Part shown: positions 1 through 7,678 of the stretch, in pieces
Layout of the letters: each line of letters opens with the position of its first letter
How positions within the stretch are numbered: the stretch's first letter is position 1
Assembly: GCA_016212845.1 (NCBI GenBank)
Contig: JACRDR010000082.1
Coordinates: 1-18,627, forward strand
Reading direction: 5' to 3'
Source of the DNA: Elusimicrobiota bacterium
GTDB taxonomy: Bacteria; Elusimicrobiota; Elusimicrobia; UBA1565; JACRDR01
DNA: 18,627 nucleotides
Position numbers and translations under genes: made by a program
The notes under the pieces: model-generated
What the model was told of the DNA's origin: nothing
What the model saw: the letters and a program-made list of their open reading frames with translations, nothing else
The model's database searches: none

Positions 1-249
1 GATCTTTCGCGCGACCTCGCCGAGATCGTCTTCTTCCTCGAGCAGGGGCAGTCCTACTTTCGCGCCTACAAGAGGGGTTCGCACTCCGCGGAGGAGAACG
101 CCGCGATGCTGAAGTTCCTCGAGGCCTACGAGCGCGAGCGCGAGATCGCCAAGAAAGAGTCCGCGCTCCTCAATAGCTGGGTCCAGACGAAATCGGATCT
201 GGAGCCCGTCGAAGACAAGCTCGAGGACAAGAAGAAGAAAGACCGCTAA
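1..249 (+). CDS. C-terminal part of an unrecognised protein (gene starts before the window)
   Basis: An open frame runs from the first base to a TAA at 247-249 and gives the last 82 residues of a protein. The segment is highly charged and probably helical. It starts DLSRDLAEIVFFLEQGQSY, passes through an E/R-rich stretch and ends in a lysine-rich tail (EDKLEDKKKKDR). The codon use matches the neighbouring genes and the frame is uninterrupted, so it is very likely real. I do not recognise the family, and too little is visible to assign a function or localisation. It converges on mutL with only 4 bases between the two stop codons, and I see no terminator hairpin between them. Confidence 0.75.
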   Translation, partial: DLSRDLAEIVFFLEQGQSYFRAYKRGSHSAEENAAMLKFLEAYEREREIAKKESALLNSWVQTKSDLEPVEDKLEDKKKKDR

Positions 250-253
250 GCGG

Positions 254-2050
254 TCACTGCGGTGGGGCGCCGGGGCGGCGGAAGCGGCGGGCCAGCTCTT
301 CGCGGTTCAGGGAAATCATCGACGGGCGGCCGTGCGGGCAGCAGGTGCCGTCCTTGCACGCCTTGAGGTCTTCGAGCAGCTTCAGCGCCTCCGCGGCGCC
401 CAGGCGGTCGTGAGCCTTCACGGCGGCTTTGCACGCGACGGCGGCGAGCGCGTGGCGCTTCACGTCGGCCGCGGCGGCGCCGGGCGACTCGAGATCGTCG
501 ATCACCCGCTGCACCAGCTCCTTCAAGTCCGCGGCCTTCTGGAAGATCGCGGGGGCGCCGGTGACGTGGAGGATCGTCTTGCCGAAAGCGGCGACCTCGA
601 ATCCCGCCTTCTTCAGGCGGTCCGACTGCGAGAGCACCTTCTGCACCTGCGACGCGGGCAGTTCGACGGGCAGCGGGAGCATGAGCGACTGCATCTTCAC
701 CCGGCCGCTCGAGAGCTCGTTCGAGTAGCGCTCGAAGAGGATGCGTTCCTGCGCCGCGTGCTGATCGACGACGAGCATGCCGCCCGCCGCGTCGAAGACG
801 AGATACGCCTGCTCGATCTGGCCGAGGAAGCGGAAGGGCGGCGTGTACCACCGCGGGCCGCCCGCCGGCGCGTCGACGAACAGCGCCGGCTCGGGCTCGG
901 AGGACCGCGGCGCGGCGTAGGACGGCGGCGTCGAGGCCGCCTTGATCGCCGCCTGGTAGGCCGCGAGCGTCTCGCGGACCTCCTCGGGGGCCATCGGCGC
1001 GGACGGGCCGCGCGTGACGGTCGGGATGCCCTTGGTGCGCAGGAGCACCGCCGACAGCGCGCCGGAGACCGACTCGAAGATCGGGCGTTCGTTGCGGAAG
1101 CGGACCTCGCGCTTGGCCGGATGGACGTTCACGTCGAAGCGGTCGGCGGACATCTCGAGCCAGACGACGCAGACGGGATGGCGGCCGCTGCCGCGGAACG
1201 CGTCGTGCGCGCGATAGAGCGCCTGCTGCAGCAGCCGGCTGGTGATCGGCCGGCGGTTGAGGAACCAGAACTGGGTGTTGCGCGTCGCGGCCATATGCTC
1301 GGCCGGCGCCACGAAGGCGCGCAGGACCATGCCCGGGTGCTCCTCGTTGACCCACAGCATCGCTCCGCCGAGCTCGTCGCCCAGGACCTCGCGGACGCGG
1401 GCGCGGAGCGTCGCCTCCGTCGGCTCGCCGGCGTGAGAGGCGAGCTTGAGCGACGCCCGGCCCTCGGACTTATAGGCGAACGCGGCCTGCGGGTGGGCGA
1501 GGGCGGCTTCCTCGATCACGCGGGTCAGCTGGCTCTTTTCGGCGACGTCGGACTTCAGGAACTTGGCTCGCGCGGGCGTGTTGAAGAATAGGTCCCGGAC
1601 CTCGATCGTGGTGCCGGGAACGGGCGGCGCCTCGCGCTCGGCGGTCACGCGGCCCCCGTCGACGTCGACGCGCCAGCCGGCGCGGCGCCCGGTCGGGCAG
1701 CTGGTGAGCGAGGTGCGGCTGACGGCGGCCACGGCGAAAAGTGCCTCGCCGCGGAAGCCGAAGGTGTCGAGCTTCTCGAGGTCCTCGAAGGCGGTGATCT
1801 TGCTGGTCGCGTGGCGCTCGAAGGCGACCTTGCAGTCCTCGGGCATCATCCCGCAGCCGTCGTCGGACACGCGCAGGAGCTTCTTGCCGGCCTCGAGGGC
1901 CTCGACCTGCACGCGGCGGGCGCCGGCGTCCAGCGAGTTCTCGAGGAGTTCCTTCAAGACGCTGGCGGGGCGCTCGATCACCTCGCCGGCGGCAATGCGG
2001 CTGGCGACCTCGGGCGGGAGGCGCTTGATCCTTAGATTTCTTTTTTCCAT
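254..2050 (-). CDS. mutL: DNA mismatch repair protein MutL (endonuclease-type)
   Basis: This 598-residue protein couples MutS mismatch recognition to strand removal. The N-terminal GHKL ATPase carries ENSLDAG (about 37-43), DDGCG (63-67) and FGFRGEAL (97-104). The C-terminal half holds the nuclease signature DQHAAQERILFE beginning at Asp429, an ACKAAVK segment and CPHGRP beginning at Cys571. These are the metal-binding motifs of nicking MutL proteins found in bacteria without MutH, so this MutL should nick DNA itself (known for the family). The frame stays open upstream to 2332, but conserved MutL sequence begins at the ATG at 2050 (MEKRNLRIKRLPPEVASRIA). That ATG has an AGAGGA Shine-Dalgarno seven bases upstream (2058-2063), inside the end of mutS. 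The 19-base overlap with mutS implies translational coupling. No frameshift or missing motif is seen. Confidence 0.97.
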   Translation of the reverse strand: MEKRNLRIKRLPPEVASRIAAGEVIERPASVLKELLENSLDAGARRVQVEALEAGKKLLRVSDDGCGMMPEDCKVAFERHATSKITAFEDLEKLDTFGFRGEALFAVAAVSRTSLTSCPTGRRAGWRVDVDGGRVTAEREAPPVPGTTIEVRDLFFNTPARAKFLKSDVAEKSQLTRVIEEAALAHPQAAFAYKSEGRASLKLASHAGEPTEATLRARVREVLGDELGGAMLWVNEEHPGMVLRAFVAPAEHMAATRNTQFWFLNRRPITSRLLQQALYRAHDAFRGSGRHPVCVVWLEMSADRFDVNVHPAKREVRFRNERPIFESVSGALSAVLLRTKGIPTVTRGPSAPMAPEEVRETLAAYQAAIKAASTPPSYAAPRSSEPEPALFVDAPAGGPRWYTPPFRFLGQIEQAYLVFDAAGGMLVVDQHAAQERILFERYSNELSSGRVKMQSLMLPLPVELPASQVQKVLSQSDRLKKAGFEVAAFGKTILHVTGAPAIFQKAADLKELVQRVIDDLESPGAAAADVKRHALAAVACKAAVKAHDRLGAAEALKLLEDLKACKDGTCCPHGRPSMISLNREELARRFRRPGAPPQ

Positions 2051-4602
2051 TCCGCGATCCTCTGGAGCGCCTGCACCGGGGTGACCTCGTTGACGTCGAG
2101 GAGCCGGATCGCGTGCAGCACGGGATGCTCGTCGAAAAGGGGCAGCTCGGGCTCGGACTTCTTGGCCTTGGACTCGTTTTCGAGCGTGGCCAGGATCTCG
2201 CGCGCGCGGCGCAGGCAGCCTTCGGGCAGGCCCGCGAGCCGGGCGACGTGGATGCCGAAGGAGCGGTCCGCCGGTCCGGGCGAGATCTTGTGCAGGAAAA
2301 CCACGTCGGTGTGGCCCTCGGCGTTGGTCCACTCGCGCGCCTCGACGTTCGCGTTGGCGACGCCGGACAGGAGCTCGGCGAGCTTGGTCAGCTCGAAATA
2401 GTGCGTGGCGAAAAGCACACGCGGGCCGCGCGGGCCTTTGTCCTCGCGATAGGCCTTGTTCAAGTGCTCGAGCACCGCCCAGGCGATCGAGATGCCGTCG
2501 AAGGTGGAGGTGCCGCGGCCGACTTCGTCTAGGATGAGGAGCGAGCGCGGCGTCGCCGACTTCAGGATGCGCGCGGTCTCGTTCATCTCGACCATAAAGG
2601 TCGATTCGCCGCGGGCGAGCGCGTCCTGGGCCCCGATGCGGGTGAGGACCTTGTCGACGATGCCGACGGTCGCGCTCTTGGCGGGCACGAAGCTGCCGAT
2701 CTGCGCCATGACCGCGATGAGCGCGTTCTGGCGGAGATACGTGGACTTGCCGCCCATGTTCGGGCCGGTCAGGATCAGCACCTGAGGGTCCGTGCCGTCG
2801 AGCGAGATCGAGTTCGGCACGAACGAGCCGCCGGGGATCGTGGTCTCGACGACGGGGTGGCGGCCGTCCTCGATGACGAGGCGGTGCGAGAGGTCGACTT
2901 TCGGCTTCACGAAATCGTTGAGAGCGGCCGCTTCGGCGAGCGCGTTGAACACGTCGAGCTCCGCGATCAGCGCGGCGAAGCGGGCGAGCGCGGCGCGCCG
3001 CTCCAGCACGTCGCCGCGGACCTTCTCGAAGAGCTTCGCCTCGAGCTTGAGGATGTGGTCCTCGGCGCCCAGGATCTTCGACTCGAGCTCCTTGAGCTCG
3101 GGCGTGATGTAGCGCTCGCCGTTGGCGAGCGTCTGCTTGCGCGTGTAGCGCGCGGGGGCTTTCGCCACGTGAGCCCGCGTGATCTCGATGTAGTAGCCGA
3201 AGACGGAGTTGTAGCCGACCTTGAGCGAGTTGATGCCGCTGGCCGCGCGCTCCTGGGTCTCCAGTTCGGAGAGGAACTTCTGGCTGTCGCCCTTGAGCGC
3301 GCGCAGCTCGTCGAGCTTCGCGTCGAAGCCGTCGCGGATGATGCCGCCGTCGGAGACGCGGGCCGGAGGCTTATCGGTGACCGCGCGGCCGAGCAGGTTT
3401 CGGACTTCCTCGAGCGGCGTCGCCGCGTCGTGCAGCGCTTCGGAAAGGGTCTTGAGCCCGGAGCAGAACTCGGTGTCGGCGAGCCAGGCCTTGAGCGTCG
3501 GCAGCTGGGCGAGCGAGTCGCGCAATCCGGCGATGTCGCGCGGGCTTCCGGCGCGGGTCGCGAGCCGCGAGAGCAGGCGCTCGACGTCGGCGATCTCGCC
3601 GAGGACTTCCGCGAGCTCGCTGCGGGCCCCCGCCTTGTCGAGCAGCTCCTCGACGGCGTTCTGGCGGCGCTCGATCTCGAGCACGTCGGTGGAGGGGTGC
3701 AGGATCCAGCTGCGCAGGCGCCGCGAGCCCATCGACGTGCGGCACCGGTCGAGGACGCCCCAGAGCGAGAGCTTCCGGCTGCCGGTCGAAGAGGAGACGA
3801 GCTCGAGCGTGCGGATCGCGGTCTCGTCGAGCTGCATGTCGCCGTGCGGCTCCCGGTAGGCCGGGGTCAGCGCGGCCGCGAGCTGCGACTGCGTGTCGTT
3901 GATGTAGGCCGCGGCGGTGGAGGCGGCGCGAGCCGCGAGCGAGTGGTTGCGCCACGGCCCTTCCTGCGCCCAGGGGGCGGGGGCGGCGGACTTCGGCGCG
4001 TCGTAGAGGCTTACCGACGTCTTGGCGGAAAGAGAGGCGCGGAGATCGGCGACGTCCTTCGCCTTGGCGGAGATCAGGAGCTCGGCGGGGTCGAGCTTGG
4101 CGAGGAGCCCGTAGAGCTGGCGGCAGCCGGCGTCGTTGAGCGCCTGCGTGGCCCAAAACTCGCCGGTCGAGACTTCCATGCAGGCGAGGCCCCAGCCGAC
4201 GAGGTCGAGCTCGACGGCCACGAGATAGTTCGCGGTGACGGCGTCGAGCAGCTCGTCCTCGACGACGGTGCCGGGCGTAATCAGCCGGGTGACCTCGCGC
4301 CGCACGATGCCCTTGGCCTGGGAGGGGTCCTCCATCTGGTCGGCGATGGCGACTTTGTGGCCGGCCTTGAGCAGCTTCGCGATGTAGGGCGAGCAGGAGT
4401 GCGCCGGCACGCCGCACATCGAGATGCCCTGGCGGGCGGTCAGCGTCACGCCCAAGACCCCGGCGGCGAGCTTCGCGTCGTCGGCGAACAGCTCGTAGAA
4501 GTCCCCGAGCCGGAAAAAGAGGATGGCGTGCGGGTAGGCGGCTTTGAGCGCGCCGTACTGCCGCATGAGGGGGGTGTCGAGGCGCGCTTCGGCGGACGGC
4601 AT
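2032..4602 (-). CDS. mutS: DNA mismatch repair protein MutS
   Basis: This 856-residue protein is close to the usual MutS1 length. It binds mismatches and small loops in DNA and uses ATP to recruit MutL. The N-terminal mismatch-binding domain carries the Phe-x-Glu wedge in GDFYELF (Phe35, Glu37). The connector, lever and clamp domains follow. The C-terminal ABC-type ATPase has Walker A GPNMGGKST (613-621, Lys619), Walker B/D-loop DEVGRGTSTFDG and the switch FATHYFELT. The start is the ATG at 4602, just before the conserved TPLMRQY segment. A TAGAAT -10-like hexamer lies nine bases upstream and there is only a weak GGA. It is the first gene of a mutS-mutL operon and diverges from the exported-protein gene at 4689. 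Confidence 0.98.
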   Translation of the reverse strand: MPSAEARLDTPLMRQYGALKAAYPHAILFFRLGDFYELFADDAKLAAGVLGVTLTARQGISMCGVPAHSCSPYIAKLLKAGHKVAIADQMEDPSQAKGIVRREVTRLITPGTVVEDELLDAVTANYLVAVELDLVGWGLACMEVSTGEFWATQALNDAGCRQLYGLLAKLDPAELLISAKAKDVADLRASLSAKTSVSLYDAPKSAAPAPWAQEGPWRNHSLAARAASTAAAYINDTQSQLAAALTPAYREPHGDMQLDETAIRTLELVSSSTGSRKLSLWGVLDRCRTSMGSRRLRSWILHPSTDVLEIERRQNAVEELLDKAGARSELAEVLGEIADVERLLSRLATRAGSPRDIAGLRDSLAQLPTLKAWLADTEFCSGLKTLSEALHDAATPLEEVRNLLGRAVTDKPPARVSDGGIIRDGFDAKLDELRALKGDSQKFLSELETQERAASGINSLKVGYNSVFGYYIEITRAHVAKAPARYTRKQTLANGERYITPELKELESKILGAEDHILKLEAKLFEKVRGDVLERRAALARFAALIAELDVFNALAEAAALNDFVKPKVDLSHRLVIEDGRHPVVETTIPGGSFVPNSISLDGTDPQVLILTGPNMGGKSTYLRQNALIAVMAQIGSFVPAKSATVGIVDKVLTRIGAQDALARGESTFMVEMNETARILKSATPRSLLILDEVGRGTSTFDGISIAWAVLEHLNKAYREDKGPRGPRVLFATHYFELTKLAELLSGVANANVEAREWTNAEGHTDVVFLHKISPGPADRSFGIHVARLAGLPEGCLRRAREILATLENESKAKKSEPELPLFDEHPVLHAIRLLDVNEVTPVQALQRIAEWKKEI

Positions 4603-4611
4603 TTCCGGTCA

Positions 4612-4617
4612 ATTCTA
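4612..4617 (-). promoter_or_regulatory. Candidate -10 element for mutS-mutL
   Basis: On the minus strand the hexamer TAGAAT (5 of 6 to TATAAT) lies nine bases before the mutS ATG. This places the likely transcript start at or within a couple of bases of the start codon. No good -35 hexamer is seen at the expected distance. The spacing matches other candidate promoters in the window, which raises confidence somewhat. Confidence 0.45.
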
Positions 4618-4647
4618 CCAGATTTCCGTCGGGGCGCGGTGCCGGAT

Positions 4648-4676
4648 GAGCCATTGACCGTTCGGCGGTCCGGCTC
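4648..4676. promoter_or_regulatory. Interrupted inverted repeat over the promoter of the exported-protein gene
   Basis: Two nested pairs of arms share one centre: GAGCC (4648-4652) with GGCTC (4672-4676), and GACCG (4656-4660) with CGGTC (4666-4670). The inner loop is TTCGG. The dyad spans the -35 element and the spacer of the candidate promoter at 4654-4682, where a repressor operator would sit. An operator role is an inference from symmetry and position. Confidence 0.35.
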
Positions 4677-4682
4677 CATACT
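4654..4682 (+). promoter_or_regulatory. Candidate sigma70-type promoter for the gene at 4689
   Basis: A -35-like TTGACC (4654-4659) is separated by 17 bases from a -10-like CATACT (4677-4682). The ATG at 4689 begins six bases after the -10, so the predicted transcript begins at or next to the start codon (leaderless). There is no Shine-Dalgarno sequence before this ATG, which agrees with that reading. Confidence 0.5.
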
Positions 4683-4688
4683 TTGGCC

Positions 4689-6092
4689 ATGCTTCCCTTG
4701 CTCCCCTTCCTAATAATGGCCCAAGCGGCGCTGGCGGCCAACGCCCTTCCGCCCTCGGAGGAGTTGGAGGGGGAGGAGCCCCGGACCCCCTTCGAGCTCG
4801 TCCGTGAGGCGAACGGGGCCCTCACGGTCGGCACCGAGGTGACCTTCCGCTTCGAAGCGAAGCGCAAAGCCGCGCCGACCGAATTCAAGGGCGCGGAGCT
4901 CACTTATAAAGATGGGACGCGCCGGTCGCTCGGTTTCGCGGCCGACTGGGACTATCTGGACGCGACGCTCGAGCCTTGGCTGAAGTACAAGGTGGAAGGG
5001 ACGTGGACCGCTTTCGCGCACGCCGGGGCCAAGAAGGGGGTCGTCGAGCTCGAGGGCGAAATCTTCGCCGGAGTGAAGTCGGAGTACGAGGTCAAGATTC
5101 CCAAGCGGAACTCCGACCGTTCCGAGCTGCTCAATCCCTTCGATCCCCAGTCGATGCCGGAAGGCGCGGAGTGCCTCTTCGAGGCCTCCACGGTAAACGG
5201 AGTCTCGATGGGGGTCGCTTACCGCCGGATCGCTCTCGAGACCGAATACGAGAGCTGGAAGGGCATGGCGATCGGCGTCGAAAAGCTGGACGGCAGCAAC
5301 GTCCGCCTGCTCGCGGGCCCACTGCAAGGCGTGAAGAACTCGCTGTTTTTGGGCGTCGCCCTCGGGGTGGTCAAGCTCGGCATCGGCAACGACACCGAGC
5401 TCAAGGACTACCGCTTGAAGACCGCGGTCTTCGACGTCTCCACGGACGAGGGACTCGGGGCCTTCCGCCGGGCGATCCTGTCCGGCCACATCGCTCCGGA
5501 CGAGCCCGGCGCCGAGCACGCCGGCACGCTCACGAAGCTCCACTATCGCAGCGCCACCGGTTTCAAGCTCAAGGTCGGAGACGATATCGACGTGAAGAAG
5601 ACCTTCGGGGTCAACGAGGGCGAGCGGCACGTCGCCGTCTTCCCCGCGCTGGAGGAAGAGCACGAGGAAGTCGTCCTTCGCTACGGGGACCATACCTTCT
5701 CGATCTCGACGATGCGCGAGAAGGGCGAGACGACGCATAAGTCGGTCGCGGTCCTGCTCCGCCGCATCGACAAGTATCTCGCTTCGTATCTCCATCAAGC
5801 GGTCACGGGCGAGGAGAAGAAATTCGAGAAGAACACCGACGTGCAGTGGTCGATGACCGGCGAGGAGGCGATGAAGCTGCACGAACTCGCCGAACGGTTC
5901 CTCGAGAAGCGCAAGGACCGGGTGGGCGGTTCGAGCTGGCCGATCATGGACCTGCTGGCGGAGGCGGACAGCCCGGAGCGGGTCGTCTACGCGCTGACGC
6001 GGCCTTCGGCCGGCACGCTGTCGGAGGCGATGCTGCTGCTTTCGTTCGAGCTGAAAGACAACGTTCCCGGAATCCTCCGAGAGCGGAGCTGA
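4689..6092 (+). CDS. Unrecognised exported protein
   Basis: This frame encodes 467 residues. The N-terminus MLPLLPFLIMAQAALAANA is a hydrophobic signal-peptide-like segment with an Ala-x-Ala cleavage site near residue 16, although it lacks the usual basic n-region. The rest is a mixed, highly charged sequence with alternating short hydrophobic and polar stretches that look beta-rich to about residue 320. A more helical C-terminal part follows (EEAMKLHELAERFLEKRKDR region). No further membrane segment, lipobox or catalytic motif is evident, and I do not recognise the family. Export to the periplasm or beyond is inferred. The ATG at 4689 is preferred to an in-frame TTG two codons earlier because the -10 element overlaps that TTG. 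The gene has its own promoter and stands 48 bases before the permease gene, which also has one. Confidence 0.85.
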   Translation: MLPLLPFLIMAQAALAANALPPSEELEGEEPRTPFELVREANGALTVGTEVTFRFEAKRKAAPTEFKGAELTYKDGTRRSLGFAADWDYLDATLEPWLKYKVEGTWTAFAHAGAKKGVVELEGEIFAGVKSEYEVKIPKRNSDRSELLNPFDPQSMPEGAECLFEASTVNGVSMGVAYRRIALETEYESWKGMAIGVEKLDGSNVRLLAGPLQGVKNSLFLGVALGVVKLGIGNDTELKDYRLKTAVFDVSTDEGLGAFRRAILSGHIAPDEPGAEHAGTLTKLHYRSATGFKLKVGDDIDVKKTFGVNEGERHVAVFPALEEEHEEVVLRYGDHTFSISTMREKGETTHKSVAVLLRRIDKYLASYLHQAVTGEEKKFEKNTDVQWSMTGEEAMKLHELAERFLEKRKDRVGGSSWPIMDLLAEADSPERVVYALTRPSAGTLSEAMLLLSFELKDNVPGILRERS

Positions 6093-6102
6093 GGTCGTTC
6101 CA

Positions 6103-6117
6103 GGGGACGGCGTCCCC
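6103..6117. promoter_or_regulatory. Perfect palindrome overlapping the permease promoter
   Basis: GGGGACGGCGTCCCC is a perfect 15-base palindrome around one central base. It lies 11 bases after the stop of the upstream gene and covers the -35 position of the candidate promoter at 6124-6132. No T-run follows, so an operator is more likely than an intrinsic terminator, though as RNA it could fold with a 6-bp stem. The function is inferred from position only. Confidence 0.4.
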
Positions 6118-6123
6118 CACTAG

Positions 6124-6132
6124 TGCTACAAT
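6124..6132 (+). promoter_or_regulatory. Extended -10 promoter element for the permease gene
   Basis: TGCTACAAT combines a TGn extension with TACAAT, which matches the -10 consensus at 5 of 6 positions. Exactly eight bases separate it from the ATG at 6141, so the predicted transcript start falls at or just before the start codon. Only a weak GGGACG is seen at the -35 position, as is common for extended -10 promoters. Confidence 0.55.
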
Positions 6133-6140
6133 CGCCGTCC

Positions 6141-7601
6141 ATGTCCACCGACCGCGAGCGGCAGCTCCAATCGGATTCGCAGGATCTCCACCAGTTCGGC
6201 TACGCCCAGCAGCTTCTGCGCGACATGGGCGGCTTCGCGAACTTCGCGGTCTCCTTCACGGTCATCTCGATTTTGACCGGCGCGATCGCGCTCTTCGGCC
6301 ACGGGCTCAACTTCGGCGGGCCGGCGGTCAACGGGTTCGGCTGGCTGATCGTGGCGGCCTTCACGATGCTCGTCGCCGCCAGCATGGCCGAGATCGCCTC
6401 CGCGATCCCGACCGCCGGCGCGATGTATCATTGGGCCGCGATTTTGGGCGGCCCGGGCTGGGGCTGGTTCACGGCGTGGTTCAACTTCGTCGGGCAGATG
6501 GCCACGACCGCCGGCATCGGCTACACGATCGCCCAGTTCGCGGTCGACCTTCTCGGCTGGCAGGGGCAGGCGAACCTCCTGATCCTCTACGCCGCGATCC
6601 TCGTGAGCTGGGGCCTCATCAACCACTACGGCATCCGGCTCGTCTCGTGGGCCAACGAGTTCAGCGTCTGGTACCACATCGCCGTCACGCTCGCGATCAT
6701 GATCGCTTTCCTGTTCTTCGCGCCGCGCCAGCCGGTCTCCTTTCTATTCAAGACCGGGTTCACGACGTCGAAGTATCCGTACGCCTGGGCTTTCCTCGTC
6801 GGGCTGCTCCAGGCGCAGTGGACGATCACCGGCTACGACGCCTCCGCGCACATTACGGAGGAGACCGTCGACCCGCGCCGCAACGCGCCGTGGGGGCTGT
6901 TCCTGGCGGTCGTCGTCTCCGCGATCTTCGGCTACGGGCTGCTCGTCGCGGTGACGCTCGGCATCCAGGATCTCGCCGCCTCCGCCGCGGCGGCTAATCC
7001 GTTCATCGACGTCGCCGAGCGCGCCTTCGGCAAGTGGTGGGGGAGCGCCATGGACTGGGCGATCATGCCCGCGATGTGGTGCTGCGGCTTGTCGTCGATC
7101 ACCGCGAACGCGCGCATGACCTTCGCCTTCGCCCGCGACAAGGGCATGCCCGGCTGGCGGCAGTGGTGCAAGGTGAGCCCGAAGTTCCGGACGCCGGCGC
7201 ACGCGGTCTGGCTTTCCGTTGCCCTCGCTTTCGTCGTGGCGCTGTACTCGGGCGCCTTCAACGTCATCGCGTCGCTGTCGACGATCGGGCTCTACGTCTC
7301 GTACATCATCCCCGTCGTGCTGGTGCTCCGCGCGCGCCTTTCGGGGAAGTGGGCCGAGCTCGGGCCGTGGAACCTGGGGAAATGGGGGTTCGCGATCAAC
7401 GCCGCCGCGATCCTGTGGACCGCCTTCATCTGCGTGCTCTTCGTCGCCCCGCCGAACGAGCGCACCGGCTATACCTTCGGCGCCCTGACCGTTCTGCTCA
7501 CGGTCTACTACCTCGCCGGCGTCCGCGGCAGGTTCGAGGGCCCGAAGAAGGTCGGGACCGAAGAAGACCTGCTCAAACTCGAAGCCGAACTCTCCGCTTA
7601 G
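6141..7601 (+). CDS. APC-superfamily permease (amino acid/choline transporter type)
   Basis: This is a 486-residue polytopic membrane protein with about 12 hydrophobic segments, the usual size for amino acid-polyamine-organocation (APC) carriers. Family hallmarks include GGFANFAVSFTVISI in the first helix, MAEIASAIPTAGAMYHW, QWTITGYDASAHITEET in the middle, and the loop FAFARDKGMPGW followed by a segment ending RTPAHAVW. This pattern is typical of the ACT/GABA-permease-like branch, which takes up amino acids, GABA or choline by proton or sodium symport. The substrate cannot be read from the sequence. The ATG at 6141 is chosen because the amphipathic N-terminal segment (DLHQFGYAQQLLRDMGG) begins soon after it and the -10 element is eight bases upstream. 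The gene appears monocistronic and converges with the cupin gene. Confidence 0.93.
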   Translation: MSTDRERQLQSDSQDLHQFGYAQQLLRDMGGFANFAVSFTVISILTGAIALFGHGLNFGGPAVNGFGWLIVAAFTMLVAASMAEIASAIPTAGAMYHWAAILGGPGWGWFTAWFNFVGQMATTAGIGYTIAQFAVDLLGWQGQANLLILYAAILVSWGLINHYGIRLVSWANEFSVWYHIAVTLAIMIAFLFFAPRQPVSFLFKTGFTTSKYPYAWAFLVGLLQAQWTITGYDASAHITEETVDPRRNAPWGLFLAVVVSAIFGYGLLVAVTLGIQDLAASAAAANPFIDVAERAFGKWWGSAMDWAIMPAMWCCGLSSITANARMTFAFARDKGMPGWRQWCKVSPKFRTPAHAVWLSVALAFVVALYSGAFNVIASLSTIGLYVSYIIPVVLVLRARLSGKWAELGPWNLGKWGFAINAAAILWTAFICVLFVAPPNERTGYTFGALTVLLTVYYLAGVRGRFEGPKKVGTEEDLLKLEAELSA

Positions 7602-7678
7602 AAGTTACGCACGAACCGGTGCGACGCACCGCTTTGTGCGAAGTTTTGCACTCGATGGTGCGACGCACCTATTTGCGC
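7601..7678. repeat. Two tandem imperfect 39-base repeats with a palindromic core
   Basis: Copy 1 (7601-7639) and copy 2 (7640-7678) align without gaps. Shared blocks are GAAGTT, GCAC, GGTGCGACGCACC and a final TTTGYGC. The core GGTGCGACGCACC is a perfect 13-base palindrome at 7618-7630 and 7657-7669, extended to 15 bases in copy 1. The array fills the gap between the converging permease and cupin genes and includes the cupin stop codon. A shorter direct repeat, TTTGCGCGCG at 7672-7681 and 7684-7693, continues into the cupin 3' end. It could be a bidirectional terminator, a protein-binding site or a REP-like element. There is no T-run. Confidence 0.75.

Noticed and set aside
2051..2332. In-frame upstream extension of mutL by 94 codons
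   Set aside because: The extension is Arg/Pro-rich shadow of mutS. Conserved MutL sequence and a Shine-Dalgarno point to the ATG at 2050.
2857..4713. Long plus-strand open frame of about 618 codons opposite mutS
   Set aside because: It is antisense to the clearly conserved MutS sequence and its translation is Arg/Gly/Glu/Leu-rich low complexity. It is a by-product of GC-rich codon use.
6103..6117. Intrinsic terminator after the gene at 4689-6092
   Set aside because: The palindrome could form a hairpin but no T-run follows, and it overlaps the next gene's promoter. An operator is the better reading.
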